DNA from: an uncultured Aquincola sp.
GTDB lineage: Bacteria; Pseudomonadota; Gammaproteobacteria; Burkholderiales; Burkholderiaceae
DNA length: 6,013 nucleotides
Direction: 5' to 3'
Assembly (NCBI GenBank): GCA_937883885.1
Contig: CAKZXL010000651.1
Coordinates: forward strand, 1 to 6,013
Part shown: positions 1 to 6,013 of the stretch, piece by piece
Layout of the letters: each line of letters begins with the position of its first letter
Numbering within the stretch: the first letter of the stretch is position 1
Position numbers and translations under genes: made by a program
Notes under the pieces: generated by a model
What the model saw: only the letters and a program-made list of their open reading frames with translations
Told to the model about the DNA's origin: nothing
Database searches by the model: none

Positions 1-325
1 CATCCACCACGATGCCCACCGTGCGGTTGGCGATGTTCAGGATGATGACGACGGTGAATTCGTTGATCTCGGCGTTCTCCAGTCCGAAGAGGGCGCGCAG
101 ATCGATGATGGGCACGATCACGCCGCGGAGGTTGACCACGCCCTTGAAGAAGTGCGGCGCATGCGCGATGCGGGTCGGCGGCTCGTAGCCGCGGATTTCC
201 TGCACCTTGAGGATGTCGATGCCGTACTCCTCCGCGCCCAGCTTGAAGGACAGCACCTCGCGGGGAGCGCCTGCGGCCTCGACCGCGGCAACGGCTTGGG
301 ATTCGTCGGGGGTGGTGACGCTCAT
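1..325 (-). CDS. cheW: CheW chemotaxis coupling protein, partial (C-terminus outside window)
   Basis: CheW is a cytoplasmic adaptor that links methyl-accepting chemotaxis receptors to the histidine kinase CheA in the polar signalling array. The 108 codons visible start at an ATG (complement of 323-325) with a GAGG Shine-Dalgarno at 332-335, six bases upstream. After a roughly 22-residue Ala/Glu-rich N-tail comes a CheW-like SH3-type fold: the strand [20 protein letters not shown] (residues 25-44), then [20 protein letters not shown] (57-76), the family hallmark, with the conserved Arg of NLRG at residue 67, then [20 protein letters not shown] (88-107). CheW proteins are usually about 150-170 residues, so roughly 50-60 residues lie beyond the left edge. 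A CheV or CheA C-terminal CheW domain is less likely because the frame starts cleanly at the domain. No other chemotaxis gene is visible, so it cannot be assigned to a particular che cluster. Confidence 0.93.
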   Translation of the reverse strand, partial: MSVTTPDESQAVAAVEAAGAPREVLSFKLGAEEYGIDILKVQEIRGYEPPTRIAHAPHFFKGVVNLRGVIVPIIDLRALFGLENAEINEFTVVIILNIANRTVGIVVD

Positions 326-420
326 GGACAACCTCACTGGCGATGACGCAGCCAGTGTGGCCCTGCACGCCGCGGGCGAAGGGCCGAATAGCGCGGTGAA
401 AGGCCGCCACAATCCATGCA
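326..420. promoter_or_regulatory. Divergent intergenic region between cheW and rarA
   Basis: This 95-bp gap separates two genes that read away from each other, so it should carry both 5' ends. On the plus strand CACAAT at 408-413 resembles a -10 box (four of six consensus bases). It lies only 7 bp before the rarA ATG, and no good -35 hexamer sits at the proper distance. On the minus strand the clearest signal is the cheW ribosome binding site (GAGG, 332-335). I see no clear operator palindrome. The promoter assignment is inference. Confidence 0.35.
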
Positions 421-1791
421 ATGACCGAGTCGCTGTTCGACGACCTGCCCGCGCCGCCACCGCCCGCCGGCGCGCCGGCCAAGGCCCGCAAGGGCGCCGC
501 ACCCGCCGGCCCCGTGCCGCTGGCCGAGCGCCTGCGCCCGCGCACGCTGGACGAGGTGATCGGCCAGCGCCACCTGCTGGGCCCCGGCAAGCCGCTGCGC
601 ACCGCCTTCGAGACCGGGCGCCTGCATTCGATGATCCTGTGGGGTCCGCCGGGCGTGGGCAAGACCACGCTGGCGCGCCTGATGGCCGGCGCCTTCGATG
701 CCCAGTTCATCGTGCTGTCTGCGGTGCTGGGCGGCGTCAAGGACATCCGCGAAGCGGTGGACCGCGCCCAGGTGGCCCGTGGCCAGGGCCGCGCCAGCGT
801 GGTGTTCGTCGATGAAGTGCACCGCTTCAACAAGGGCCAGCAGGACGCCTTCCTGCCGCATGTGGAGGCGGGGCTTTTCACCTTCATCGGCGCGACGACC
901 GAGAACCCAAGCTTCGAGGTCAACTCGGCGCTGCTGTCGCGCGCCACGGTGCATGTGCTCAAGGCGCTGGACGCCGAGGACATGGCCGCGTTGATCGAGC
1001 GCGCGCGGCACGAGCTGCAGGCGCCGCCGATGAGCGATGCTGCGCGTGATCGCCTGGTGGGCTATGCCGATGGCGATGCCCGCCGGCTGCTCAATGCCTA
1101 CGACAACCTGGTGAGCCTGGCCGGCCCGGTGGCCGAGCTGGACGAAGCCGCGCTGGAAAAGTCGCTGGGCGAGCAGCTGCGCCGCTACGACAAGGGCGGC
1201 GAGCAGTTCTACGACACCATCTCGGCGCTGCACAAGTCGGTGCGCGGCTCCGACCCCGATGCCGCGCTGTACTGGCTGGCCCGCATGCTCGATGGCGGCG
1301 TGGATCCGCGTTACGTCATCCGGCGGGTGGTGCGCATGGCCAGCGAGGACATCGGCTTGGCCGATCCGCGTGCGCTGCGGCTGGCGCTGGACGCCGCCGA
1401 AACCTATGAGCGGCTGGGCTCGCCCGAAGGCGAGCTGACCATCGCGCAGTGCATCGTCTACCTCGCGATGGCGCCCAAATCCAACGCGGTGTACAGCGCC
1501 TGGAACGCCGCCCGCGCCTTCGTCAAGCGCGACGGTACGCGCCCGGTGCCGCTGCACCTGCGCAACGCGCCCACCCAGCTGATGAAGGAACTGGATTACG
1601 GCCGCGACTACCGCTACGCCCACAACGAAGCCGGCGGCTTCGCGGCCGGTGAGAGCTACCTGCCCGAGGGCATGGCGCCCCCCGGCTTCTACCAGCCGGT
1701 GCCGCGCGGGCTGGAGCTGCGCATCGGCGAACGCCTGGCCGAGCTGCGGCGGCTGAACGACGAAGCGCGAGCCAGCCAGCCTGATGAATGA
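421..1791 (+). CDS. rarA: Replication-associated recombination protein A (RarA/MgsA), AAA+ ATPase
   Basis: RarA (MgsA in E. coli; Mgs1/WRNIP1 in eukaryotes) is a cytoplasmic, tetrameric AAA+ ATPase related to clamp-loader subunits. It acts at stalled or collapsed replication forks with SSB and recombination proteins. The 456 residues match the usual length of about 440-450. After a Pro/Ala-rich N-tail (residues 9-33) come [20 protein letters not shown] (34-53), Walker [10 protein letters not shown] (75-83), [14 protein letters not shown] (100-113), Walker B VVFVDE (127-132) with [11 protein letters not shown], sensor 1 GATTEN (157-162), the arginine-finger region LLSR (171-174) and sensor 2 GDARRLLN (218-225). 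The C-terminal half has the RarA-specific tetramerisation region, including [20 protein letters not shown] (264-283), SEDIGLADP (308-316) and [20 protein letters not shown] (384-403). All catalytic motifs are intact. The ATG at 421 gives the canonical short N-terminus ESLFDDLP. No properly spaced Shine-Dalgarno precedes it (GAAAGG at 398-403 is 17 nt away), so initiation may be leaderless. It stands alone between cheW and the liv operon. Confidence 0.96.
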   Translation: MTESLFDDLPAPPPPAGAPAKARKGAAPAGPVPLAERLRPRTLDEVIGQRHLLGPGKPLRTAFETGRLHSMILWGPPGVGKTTLARLMAGAFDAQFIVLSAVLGGVKDIREAVDRAQVARGQGRASVVFVDEVHRFNKGQQDAFLPHVEAGLFTFIGATTENPSFEVNSALLSRATVHVLKALDAEDMAALIERARHELQAPPMSDAARDRLVGYADGDARRLLNAYDNLVSLAGPVAELDEAALEKSLGEQLRRYDKGGEQFYDTISALHKSVRGSDPDAALYWLARMLDGGVDPRYVIRRVVRMASEDIGLADPRALRLALDAAETYERLGSPEGELTIAQCIVYLAMAPKSNAVYSAWNAARAFVKRDGTRPVPLHLRNAPTQLMKELDYGRDYRYAHNEAGGFAAGESYLPEGMAPPGFYQPVPRGLELRIGERLAELRRLNDEARASQPDE

Positions 1792-1817
1792 AGGTCGCGC
1801 AAGGCCGCGTGCTTCCT

Positions 1818-1835
1818 CGGCATGAGGCCATGCTG
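1818..1835 (+). other. Small hairpin after rarA
   Basis: CGGCATG (1818-1824) and CATGCTG (1829-1835) pair over 7 bp, including one G-U, around an AGGC loop, 26 bp after the rarA stop. No T-run follows, so it is at best a weak or Rho-assisted 3' end for the rarA message. It could also be chance in GC-rich DNA. Confidence 0.25.
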
Positions 1836-1852
1836 TCCACGCGCTGTGCAGA

Positions 1853-1866
1853 CGGGTTACTACCCG
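1853..1866. promoter_or_regulatory. Palindrome CGGGTTACTACCCG, candidate operator of the liv operon
   Basis: Two perfect 5-bp half sites, CGGGT and ACCCG, flank a 4-bp centre. The site ends 22 bp before the likely -10 box of the liv promoter, so it spans roughly -35 to -48 relative to the predicted transcription start. That position suits a dimeric activator or a repressor that overlaps the -35 region. The likely promoter has a poor -35 hexamer, which is compatible with activator dependence. I do not recognise the regulator. The function is inferred from symmetry and position only. Confidence 0.35.
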
Positions 1867-1888
1867 CCGCGCCCCAAAAACGCGCACC

Positions 1889-1894
1889 TACAAT
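1889..1894 (+). promoter_or_regulatory. Probable -10 box of the liv operon promoter (TACAAT)
   Basis: TACAAT matches five of six bases of the sigma-70 -10 consensus and stands out in a very GC-rich gap. Transcription would start near 1901, giving a leader of about 130 nt before livH. The expected -35 window (about 1865-1872) is all G/C and matches TTGACA poorly. A short A-run lies at 1876-1880. This is the only plausible -10 box I found in the gap between rarA and livH. Confidence 0.5.
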
Positions 1895-1926
1895 CCGCGC
1901 CGCCAGCGTGACAGACGAGTGGTGCA

Positions 1927-1967
1927 AGGCGTAGTACGGCACACACGGCCGAATTCTTGCTACGCCT
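1927..1967 (+). other. Leader stem-loop 1 upstream of livH
   Basis: AGGCGTAGTA (1927-1936) pairs with TGCTACGCCT (1958-1967) over 10 bp, eight of them perfect Watson-Crick pairs at the outer end, with one internal G-U. Inside, CGGC (1937-1940) can pair with GCCG (1948-1951). No T-run follows, so it is not a simple terminator. It lies in the predicted 5' untranslated region of the liv mRNA and could be a regulatory or stabilising structure. I do not recognise a known riboswitch class. Confidence 0.4.
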
Positions 1968-1975
1968 GAACAAGA

Positions 1976-2003
1976 GCAGCGCCTTCCCATGAGGAGGCGC
2001 GGC
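1976..2003 (+). other. Leader stem-loop 2, just before the livH ribosome binding site
   Basis: GCGCCTTC (1979-1986) pairs with GGAGGCGC (1993-2000), eight pairs including one G-U, around a 6-nt loop CCATGA. Two more pairs (1976-2003 and 1977-2002) extend the stem past an A-G mismatch. The 3' arm contains GAGGAGG (1991-1997), a strong Shine-Dalgarno-like sequence that the stem mostly hides. The real livH ribosome binding site begins 12 nt after the stem and is free. It may prevent false initiation at the ATG in the loop (1989-1991) or modulate ribosome loading; both are inference. Confidence 0.4.
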
Positions 2004-2014
2004 ACGGGACCTAC

Positions 2015-2020
2015 CGGAGG
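2015..2020 (+). promoter_or_regulatory. Ribosome binding site of livH
   Basis: CGGAGG lies 11 bases before the ATG at 2032. The spacing is slightly long but the match is strong, and it supports this start over the out-of-frame ATG at 1989. Confidence 0.7.
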
Positions 2021-2031
2021 CTACTTTCCCA

Positions 2032-2955
2032 ATGGATATCTTCTTTCAACAGATCATCAATGGTCTGGTGCTCGGCAGCATGTACGCGCTGGTGGCACTG
2101 GGCTACACGATGGTCTACGGCATCATCAACCTGATCAATTTCGCGCACGGGGAAGTATTGATGGTGGGTGCGCTCACCAGCTGGACGGTGGTCACCGCCC
2201 TGGCCGACAGCGGCCTGCCGGGCTGGGTGCTGCTGCTGATCGCGCTGCCTTGCGCCATCGCGGTCTGCGCCGCCCTCAACTTCACGATCGAAAAACTCGC
2301 CTACCGGCCACTGCGCAACGCGCCGCGCCTGGCCCCGCTGATCACCGCCATGGGTATGAGCCTGCTGCTGCAGACCCTGGCCATGATCATCTGGAAGCCC
2401 AACCCCAAGCCCTTCCCGCTGCTGCTGCCCACCGACCCGATCGACCTCGGCGGCGCCGTCATCAGCGTCACCCAGATCCTGATCCTGGTCACCACCGGCA
2501 TCATCCTGCTGGCCCTGCTGTGGCTGGTGAACAAGACCAAGCTCGGCCGCGCCATGCGCGCCACCGCCGAGAACCCGCGCGTCGCCTCGCTGATGGGCGT
2601 GCGGCCCGACATGGTGATCTCGGCCACCTTCATCATCGGCGCGGCGCTGGCCGCCATCGCCGGCCTGATGTGGGCGCTCAACTACGGCACGGTGCAGCAC
2701 TCGATGGGCTTTCTGCCCGGCCTCAAGGCCTTCACCGCGGCCGTCATGGGCGGCATCGGCAACCTCACGGGCGCCATGGTGGGCGGCATTCTGCTGGGCC
2801 TGATCGAGGCCATCGGCGCCGGCTACCTGGGCGACCTGACCGGCGGCGTGCTGGGCAGCCACTACGCCGACATCTTCGCCTTCATCGCCCTGATCCTCGT
2901 GCTCACGCTGCGCCCCTCGGGCCTGCTGGGCGAGCGCGTGGCCGACCGTGCCTGA
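2032..2955 (+). CDS. livH: Branched-chain amino acid ABC transporter permease LivH
   Basis: LivH is one of two integral inner-membrane permeases of the HAAT/LIV ABC importer, which brings leucine, isoleucine, valine or related amino acids and amides into the cytoplasm. The 307 residues match the family's usual 290-310. The N-terminus holds the family signature LGYTMVYGIINLINFAHGE (residues 23-41). About eight hydrophobic segments are visible, near 8-30, 40-57, 64-84, 101-121, 143-166, 192-217, 232-262 and 279-296. The cytoplasmic EAA-like coupling loop is GRAMRATAENPRVASLMGV (172-190), which contacts an ATPase subunit. The C-terminus LTLRPSGLLGE (291-301) is typical. It is the first gene of the operon, and livM starts 15 bp after its stop. 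Substrate preference cannot be read from the permease; some close homologues belong to urea or short-chain amide systems, but this layout favours branched-chain amino acids. Confidence 0.95.
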   Translation: MDIFFQQIINGLVLGSMYALVALGYTMVYGIINLINFAHGEVLMVGALTSWTVVTALADSGLPGWVLLLIALPCAIAVCAALNFTIEKLAYRPLRNAPRLAPLITAMGMSLLLQTLAMIIWKPNPKPFPLLLPTDPIDLGGAVISVTQILILVTTGIILLALLWLVNKTKLGRAMRATAENPRVASLMGVRPDMVISATFIIGAALAAIAGLMWALNYGTVQHSMGFLPGLKAFTAAVMGGIGNLTGAMVGGILLGLIEAIGAGYLGDLTGGVLGSHYADIFAFIALILVLTLRPSGLLGERVADRA

Positions 2956-2970
2956 CGCGGGGACACACAC

Positions 2971-4053
2971 ATGAAGAACAAGTTCGTCCTCTTCCTGATC
3001 GCCGCTGCGGTGCTCATCGCGCTGCCGATCTTCGCGGGCCAGTTCGGCGCCGGCTGGGTGCGCATCATGGCTTCGGCCCTGCTGTACGTGCTGCTGGCCC
3101 TGGGCCTGAACATCGTGGTGGGCTATGCCGGCCTGCTCGACCTGGGCTTCGTCGCCTTCTATGCCGTGGGCGCGTACATGTTCGCGCTGCTGGCGTCGCC
3201 TCACCTGTCCGAAACCTTCGAGGGTTTCCAGGCGATGTTCCCCAATGGCCTGCACACGCCGATCTGGCTGGTGGTGCCCCTGGCGGCGCTGCTGGCGGCC
3301 ATCGCAGGCATTTTGCTGGGCACGCCGGTGCTCAAGCTGCGCGGCGACTACCTGGCCATCGTCACGCTGGGCTTCGGTGAAATCATCCGCGTCTTCATGA
3401 ACAACATGGAGCACCCGGTCAACATCACCAACGGCCCGCGCGGCCTGGACCGCATCGATTCGATGCGCATCTTCGGCTTCGACTTCGGCAAGTCGCTGCA
3501 GATCGGCGACTTCACCATCCCGTCGGTCACGCTGTACTACTACCTGTTCCTGCTGCTGGTGGTGTTCAGCGTCATCATCTGCCACCGGCTCGAGACCTCG
3601 CGCATCGGCCGCGCCTGGATGGCCATCCGTGAAGACGAGATCGCCGCCAAGGCCATGGGCATCAACACCCGCAACATGAAGCTGCTGGCCTTTGCCATGG
3701 GCGCCAGCTTCGGCGGCGTCTCGGGCTCGATGTTCGCGGCCTTCCAGGGCTTCGTCTCGCCCGAGTCGTTCAGCCTGATGGAAAGCGTGATGATCGTGGC
3801 CATGATCGTGCTGGGTGGCCTGGGCCACCTGCCGGGCGTGATCCTGGGTGCGGTGATGCTGGCCGCGCTGCCCGAAGTGCTGCGCTACGTGGCCGGTCCG
3901 CTGCAGCAGATGACCGGGGGCCGGCTCGACGCGGCCATCCTGCGCCAGCTGCTCATCGCCTCGGCCATGATCATCATCATGCTGGTTCGTCCCCGCGGCC
4001 TGTGGCCCTCGCCGGAACACGGCAAGGCAGCCCCCAACCCCGTCAAGGCCTGA
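2971..4053 (+). CDS. livM: Branched-chain amino acid ABC transporter permease LivM
   Basis: LivM is the second inner-membrane permease and pairs with LivH to form the translocation channel. The 360 residues are shorter than E. coli LivM (about 425) but usual for Burkholderiales versions, so this is not a truncation. Hydrophobic segments lie near 5-22, 32-52, 55-75, 98-118, 188-205, 236-260, 272-301 and 325-340. Family motifs include LGLNIVVGYAGLLDLGFVAF (44-63), LRGDYLAIVTLGFGEIIR (123-140), NGPRGLD (154-160) and the EAA-like coupling loop GRAWMAIREDEIAAKAMGIN (213-232). The C-terminus has the common MLVRPRGLWPS (337-347). GGGGA at 2959-2963, seven bases before the ATG, is a good ribosome binding site. 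The 15-bp gap to livH and 19-bp gap to livG indicate a single transcript. Confidence 0.95.
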   Translation: MKNKFVLFLIAAAVLIALPIFAGQFGAGWVRIMASALLYVLLALGLNIVVGYAGLLDLGFVAFYAVGAYMFALLASPHLSETFEGFQAMFPNGLHTPIWLVVPLAALLAAIAGILLGTPVLKLRGDYLAIVTLGFGEIIRVFMNNMEHPVNITNGPRGLDRIDSMRIFGFDFGKSLQIGDFTIPSVTLYYYLFLLLVVFSVIICHRLETSRIGRAWMAIREDEIAAKAMGINTRNMKLLAFAMGASFGGVSGSMFAAFQGFVSPESFSLMESVMIVAMIVLGGLGHLPGVILGAVMLAALPEVLRYVAGPLQQMTGGRLDAAILRQLLIASAMIIIMLVRPRGLWPSPEHGKAAPNPVKA

Positions 4054-4072
4054 GGACAAGGACAACACCACC

Positions 4073-4849
4073 ATGAGCAACCCCGTACTCGAAGTCAGCG
4101 GTGTGTCCAAGCGCTTCGGCGGCCTGCAGGCGCTGTCGGACGTGGGCATCACCATCCAGCCGGGCCAGGTGTATGGCCTGATCGGCCCCAACGGCGCCGG
4201 CAAGACCACCTTCTTCAACGTGCTCACCGGGCTGTATACGCCCGACTCGGGCACGTTCAAGCTGGGCGGCGCCACCTACCAGCCCACCGCCGTGCATGAA
4301 GTGGCCAAGGCCGGCATTGCACGCACCTTCCAGAACATCCGCCTCTTCGCCGAGATGACGGCGCTGGAGAACGTGATGGTGGGCCGCCATGTGCGCACCA
4401 AGTCCGGCCTGGGCGGCGCCATCTTCCGCACCGGCAGCTTCAAGCAGGAAGAGCGCGAGATCACCGACCGTGCGCGCGAGCTGCTGGACTATGTGGGCGT
4501 GGGCCGCTACGCCGACTACAAGGCCCGCACGCTGAGCTATGGCGACCAGCGCCGTCTGGAGATCGCGCGCGCGCTGGCCACCGATCCCAAGCTGATTGCA
4601 CTGGACGAGCCGGCCGCCGGCATGAACGCGACCGAGAAGGTCACGCTGCGCGAGCTGATCAACCAGATCCGTGAAGACGGCCGCACCATCCTGCTGATCG
4701 AGCACGACGTGAAGCTGGTGATGGGCCTGTGCGACCGGCTGACGGTGCTCGACTACGGCAAGCAGATTGCCGAAGGCACGCCGGCCGAGGTGCAGAAGAA
4801 CGAGAAGGTGATCGAGGCTTACCTCGGCGCCGGACATGCCGCCCACTGA
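4073..4849 (+). CDS. livG: Branched-chain amino acid ABC transporter ATPase LivG
   Basis: LivG is one of two cytoplasmic ATP-binding subunits that drive the LivH/LivM channel. The 258 residues fit the family (about 250-260). In order: Walker A GPNGAGKTT (residues 38-46), Q-loop RTFQNIRLF (84-92, Gln 87), the LivG-type insertion with ENVMVGRH (99-106), signature LSYGDQRRLEIARAL (154-168), Walker B LIALDEP (174-180) with catalytic Glu 179, AAGMN (181-185) and switch His 211 in IEHD. The signature reads LSYGDQ instead of LSGGQ, which is normal for LivG. The C-terminal NEKVIEAYLG (243-252) is the family tail. AAGGA at 4058-4062 is the likely ribosome binding site for the ATG at 4073. All catalytic residues are present. 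Confidence 0.96.
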   Translation: MSNPVLEVSGVSKRFGGLQALSDVGITIQPGQVYGLIGPNGAGKTTFFNVLTGLYTPDSGTFKLGGATYQPTAVHEVAKAGIARTFQNIRLFAEMTALENVMVGRHVRTKSGLGGAIFRTGSFKQEEREITDRARELLDYVGVGRYADYKARTLSYGDQRRLEIARALATDPKLIALDEPAAGMNATEKVTLRELINQIREDGRTILLIEHDVKLVMGLCDRLTVLDYGKQIAEGTPAEVQKNEKVIEAYLGAGHAAH

Positions 4850-4852
4850 CAC

Positions 4853-4856
4853 GGAG
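4853..4856 (+). promoter_or_regulatory. Ribosome binding site that sets the livF start
   Basis: GGAG sits six bases before the ATG at 4863. No Shine-Dalgarno precedes the in-frame upstream ATG at 4836, which lies inside livG. This favours initiation at 4863. Confidence 0.7.
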
Positions 4857-4862
4857 CCCACG

Positions 4863-5579
<717 letters not shown>

Positions 5580-5584
5580 GCTTG

Positions 5585-5607
5585 GGAAGGGTGGGAAACA
5601 CCCTTTC
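5585..5607 (+). terminator. Probable terminator of the livHMGF operon
   Basis: Seven bases after the livF stop region begins, GGAAGGGTG (5585-5593) pairs with CACCCTTTC (5599-5607) over 9 bp with one G-U, around a GGAAA loop. The inner 7 bp (AAGGGTG/CACCCTT) are perfect. The stem is strong and well placed, but the tail after it (GCATTGATT) is only moderately T-rich, so termination may be partial or Rho-assisted. Confidence 0.55.
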
Positions 5608-5624
5608 GCATTGATTGGCGGTTT

Positions 5625-5654
5625 GCGCAGGTCCTGATCCTCAACACCCTGCGC
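5625..5654 (+). repeat. Second hairpin downstream of livF
   Basis: GCGCAGG (5625-5631) and CCTGCGC (5648-5654) form a perfect 7-bp inverted repeat with a 16-nt loop. No T-run follows. The right arm is one of four CCCTGCGC copies in this 3' region, so it probably belongs to the same repeat family as the palindromic element that follows, not to the operon. Confidence 0.4.
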
Positions 5655-5712
5655 GGTGGTTGGCTGGTTTGCTCCGGGCCGTGCGGGCGGGCCCGGGGGC
5701 TTAGCTTTCGCG

Positions 5713-5731
5713 GTCCGCGCAAAGCGCGGAC
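5713..5731. repeat. Perfect 8-bp hairpin with AAA loop
   Basis: GTCCGCGC (5713-5720), loop AAA, GCGCGGAC (5724-5731). It is a compact, very stable stem-loop on either strand, within the left half of the larger palindromic element. No T-run follows on the plus strand. Confidence 0.55.
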
Positions 5732-5732
5732 T

Positions 5733-5869
5733 GCCCTGCGCTGCTCGGTCGAGTGGCCCCCGCCGCGTAACTCGCTGCGGGTGCTGCGCCCCCTCCGCTC
5801 AGACACCCGCCTGCGAGTCAGATCACGAGGCGCGCTGCGCGCGCGGGCCACCCGCCCTGCGCTGCTCGG
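5733..5869. repeat. 16-bp direct repeat pair within the palindromic element
   Basis: GCCCTGCGCTGCTCGG occurs exactly at 5733-5748 and again at 5854-5869, 121 bp apart start to start. Each copy contains CCCTGCGC, which also occurs at 5647-5654 and 5904-5911. Direct and inverted repeats in one 230-bp stretch suggest an element assembled by duplication. Confidence 0.6.
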
Positions 5870-5901
5870 CGCTCCAGATGCGCCCCCGGGCCCGCCCGCA
5901 C

Positions 5902-5919
5902 GGCCCTGCGCAAAGGGCC
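5902..5919. repeat. Hairpin overlapping the right arm of the long inverted repeat
   Basis: GGCCC (5902-5906) and GGGCC (5915-5919) pair around an 8-nt loop, TGCGCAAA. The 5' arm is also the end of the 25-bp inverted repeat, so the local hairpin and the long-range stem exclude each other in a transcript. Confidence 0.35.
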
Positions 5920-5937
5920 ACCGCTGGCGCTGTGCGT

Positions 5938-5977
5938 TGCGGCTCGCGCTTCGCGCATCGCAGCCATGCCTTGCATG
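5938..5977. repeat. Two adjacent hairpins with CTT triloops
   Basis: CGCG-CTT-CGCG (5945-5955), with outer TGCG/CGCA pairs at 5938-5941 and 5959-5962, is followed at once by CATGC-CTT-GCATG (5965-5977). Both share the same triloop. With the element to their left they make the whole 3' end of the window palindrome-rich. No gene or terminator tail is visible from here to the right edge. Confidence 0.4.
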
Positions 5978-6013
5978 CGGCCTCCCTTGAGGCGCGGCGT
6001 TGTTTCCTTGCCC

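Larger units (their letters stand above)
5676..5906. repeat. Nested palindromic intergenic element bounded by a perfect 25-bp inverted repeat
   Basis: The left arm (5676-5700) and right arm (5882-5906) are exact reverse complements over 25 bp, separated by 181 bp. Inside are further inverted pairs with nearly the same centre (about 5791-5802): GTGGCCC (5753-5759) with GGGCCAC (5845-5851), and ACTCGC..CGGGTG (5770-5783) with CACCCG..GCGAGT (5804-5818). A local hairpin GTCCGCGC-AAA-GCGCGGAC lies at 5713-5731. There is no credible gene: the two open frames crossing it are Arg/Ala/Pro-rich composition artefacts. The design resembles dispersed intergenic palindromes (REP/BIME-like or a non-autonomous element). 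No transposase or target-site duplication is evident, so the class is unknown. Confidence 0.6.

Noticed and set aside
334..1887. Minus-strand open frame opposite rarA (517 codons)
   Set aside because: It mirrors the rarA reading frame, is low in recognisable motifs and rich in His/Gln/Arg/Gly, and rarA has all its family motifs on the plus strand.
1908..1934. Possible GTG-started leader peptide VTDEWCKA before stem-loop 1
   Set aside because: It has no ribosome binding site, starts almost at the predicted transcript end, and contains no Leu, Ile or Val codons expected of an attenuator for this operon.
1989..3380. Plus-strand open frame starting in leader hairpin 2 and overlapping livH and livM
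   Set aside because: It is in a different frame from both permeases, gives an Arg/Pro/His-rich composition artefact, and its start codon is in a hairpin loop with no free ribosome site.
2011..4275. Long open frame on the minus strand opposite livH and livM (754 codons)
   Set aside because: It is antisense to two well-conserved permeases, rich in His/Gln/Asp/Gly with no domain signature, and explained by GC-rich third positions suppressing stop codons.
5676..5906. CRISPR array
   Set aside because: The repeats are mainly inverted and nested, not regularly spaced direct repeats with unique spacers.

Overview
The window is GC-rich DNA with dense GC-ending codons and betaproteobacterial protein signatures. 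A Burkholderiales organism (Comamonadaceae or a relative of the Rubrivivax/Leptothrix/Ideonella type) fits best. This rests on protein style, codon use and the gene set; the genus cannot be fixed from the sequence alone. Everything recognisable is ordinary chromosomal housekeeping and transport. I see no transposase, phage gene, tRNA, rRNA or CRISPR array.

Layout. Positions 1-325 (minus strand) hold the N-terminal two thirds of a CheW chemotaxis coupling protein, which runs off the left edge. A 95-bp divergent gap separates it from rarA (421-1791, plus strand), an AAA+ ATPase that acts at stalled replication forks. A 240-bp gap (1792-2031) follows, with a probable promoter (TACAAT at 1889-1894), a small palindrome upstream of it and a leader of about 130 nt with two good hairpins. 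Next comes a tight four-gene operon, livH-livM-livG-livF (2032-5579). It encodes the two membrane permeases and two ATPases of a branched-chain amino acid (HAAT/LIV-type) ABC importer. A hairpin 7 bp after the livF stop probably ends the transcript.

The last 434 bp (5580-6013) have no credible gene. They hold a repeat-like element: a perfect 25-bp inverted repeat (5676-5700 / 5882-5906) enclosing further nested inverted repeats, a 16-bp direct repeat and several short hairpins, with four copies of CCCTGCGC between 5647 and 5911. It looks like a dispersed intergenic palindromic element and is the least explained part of the window.

How the genes work together. LivH and LivM form the inner-membrane channel and LivG and LivF the nucleotide-binding dimer. 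The periplasmic binding protein (LivK/LivJ type) that must deliver substrate is not in the window and must be encoded elsewhere or just outside. CheW and RarA are functionally unrelated to the transporter. I found no convincing new multi-gene system; the best leads are the 3' palindromic element and the structured liv leader.
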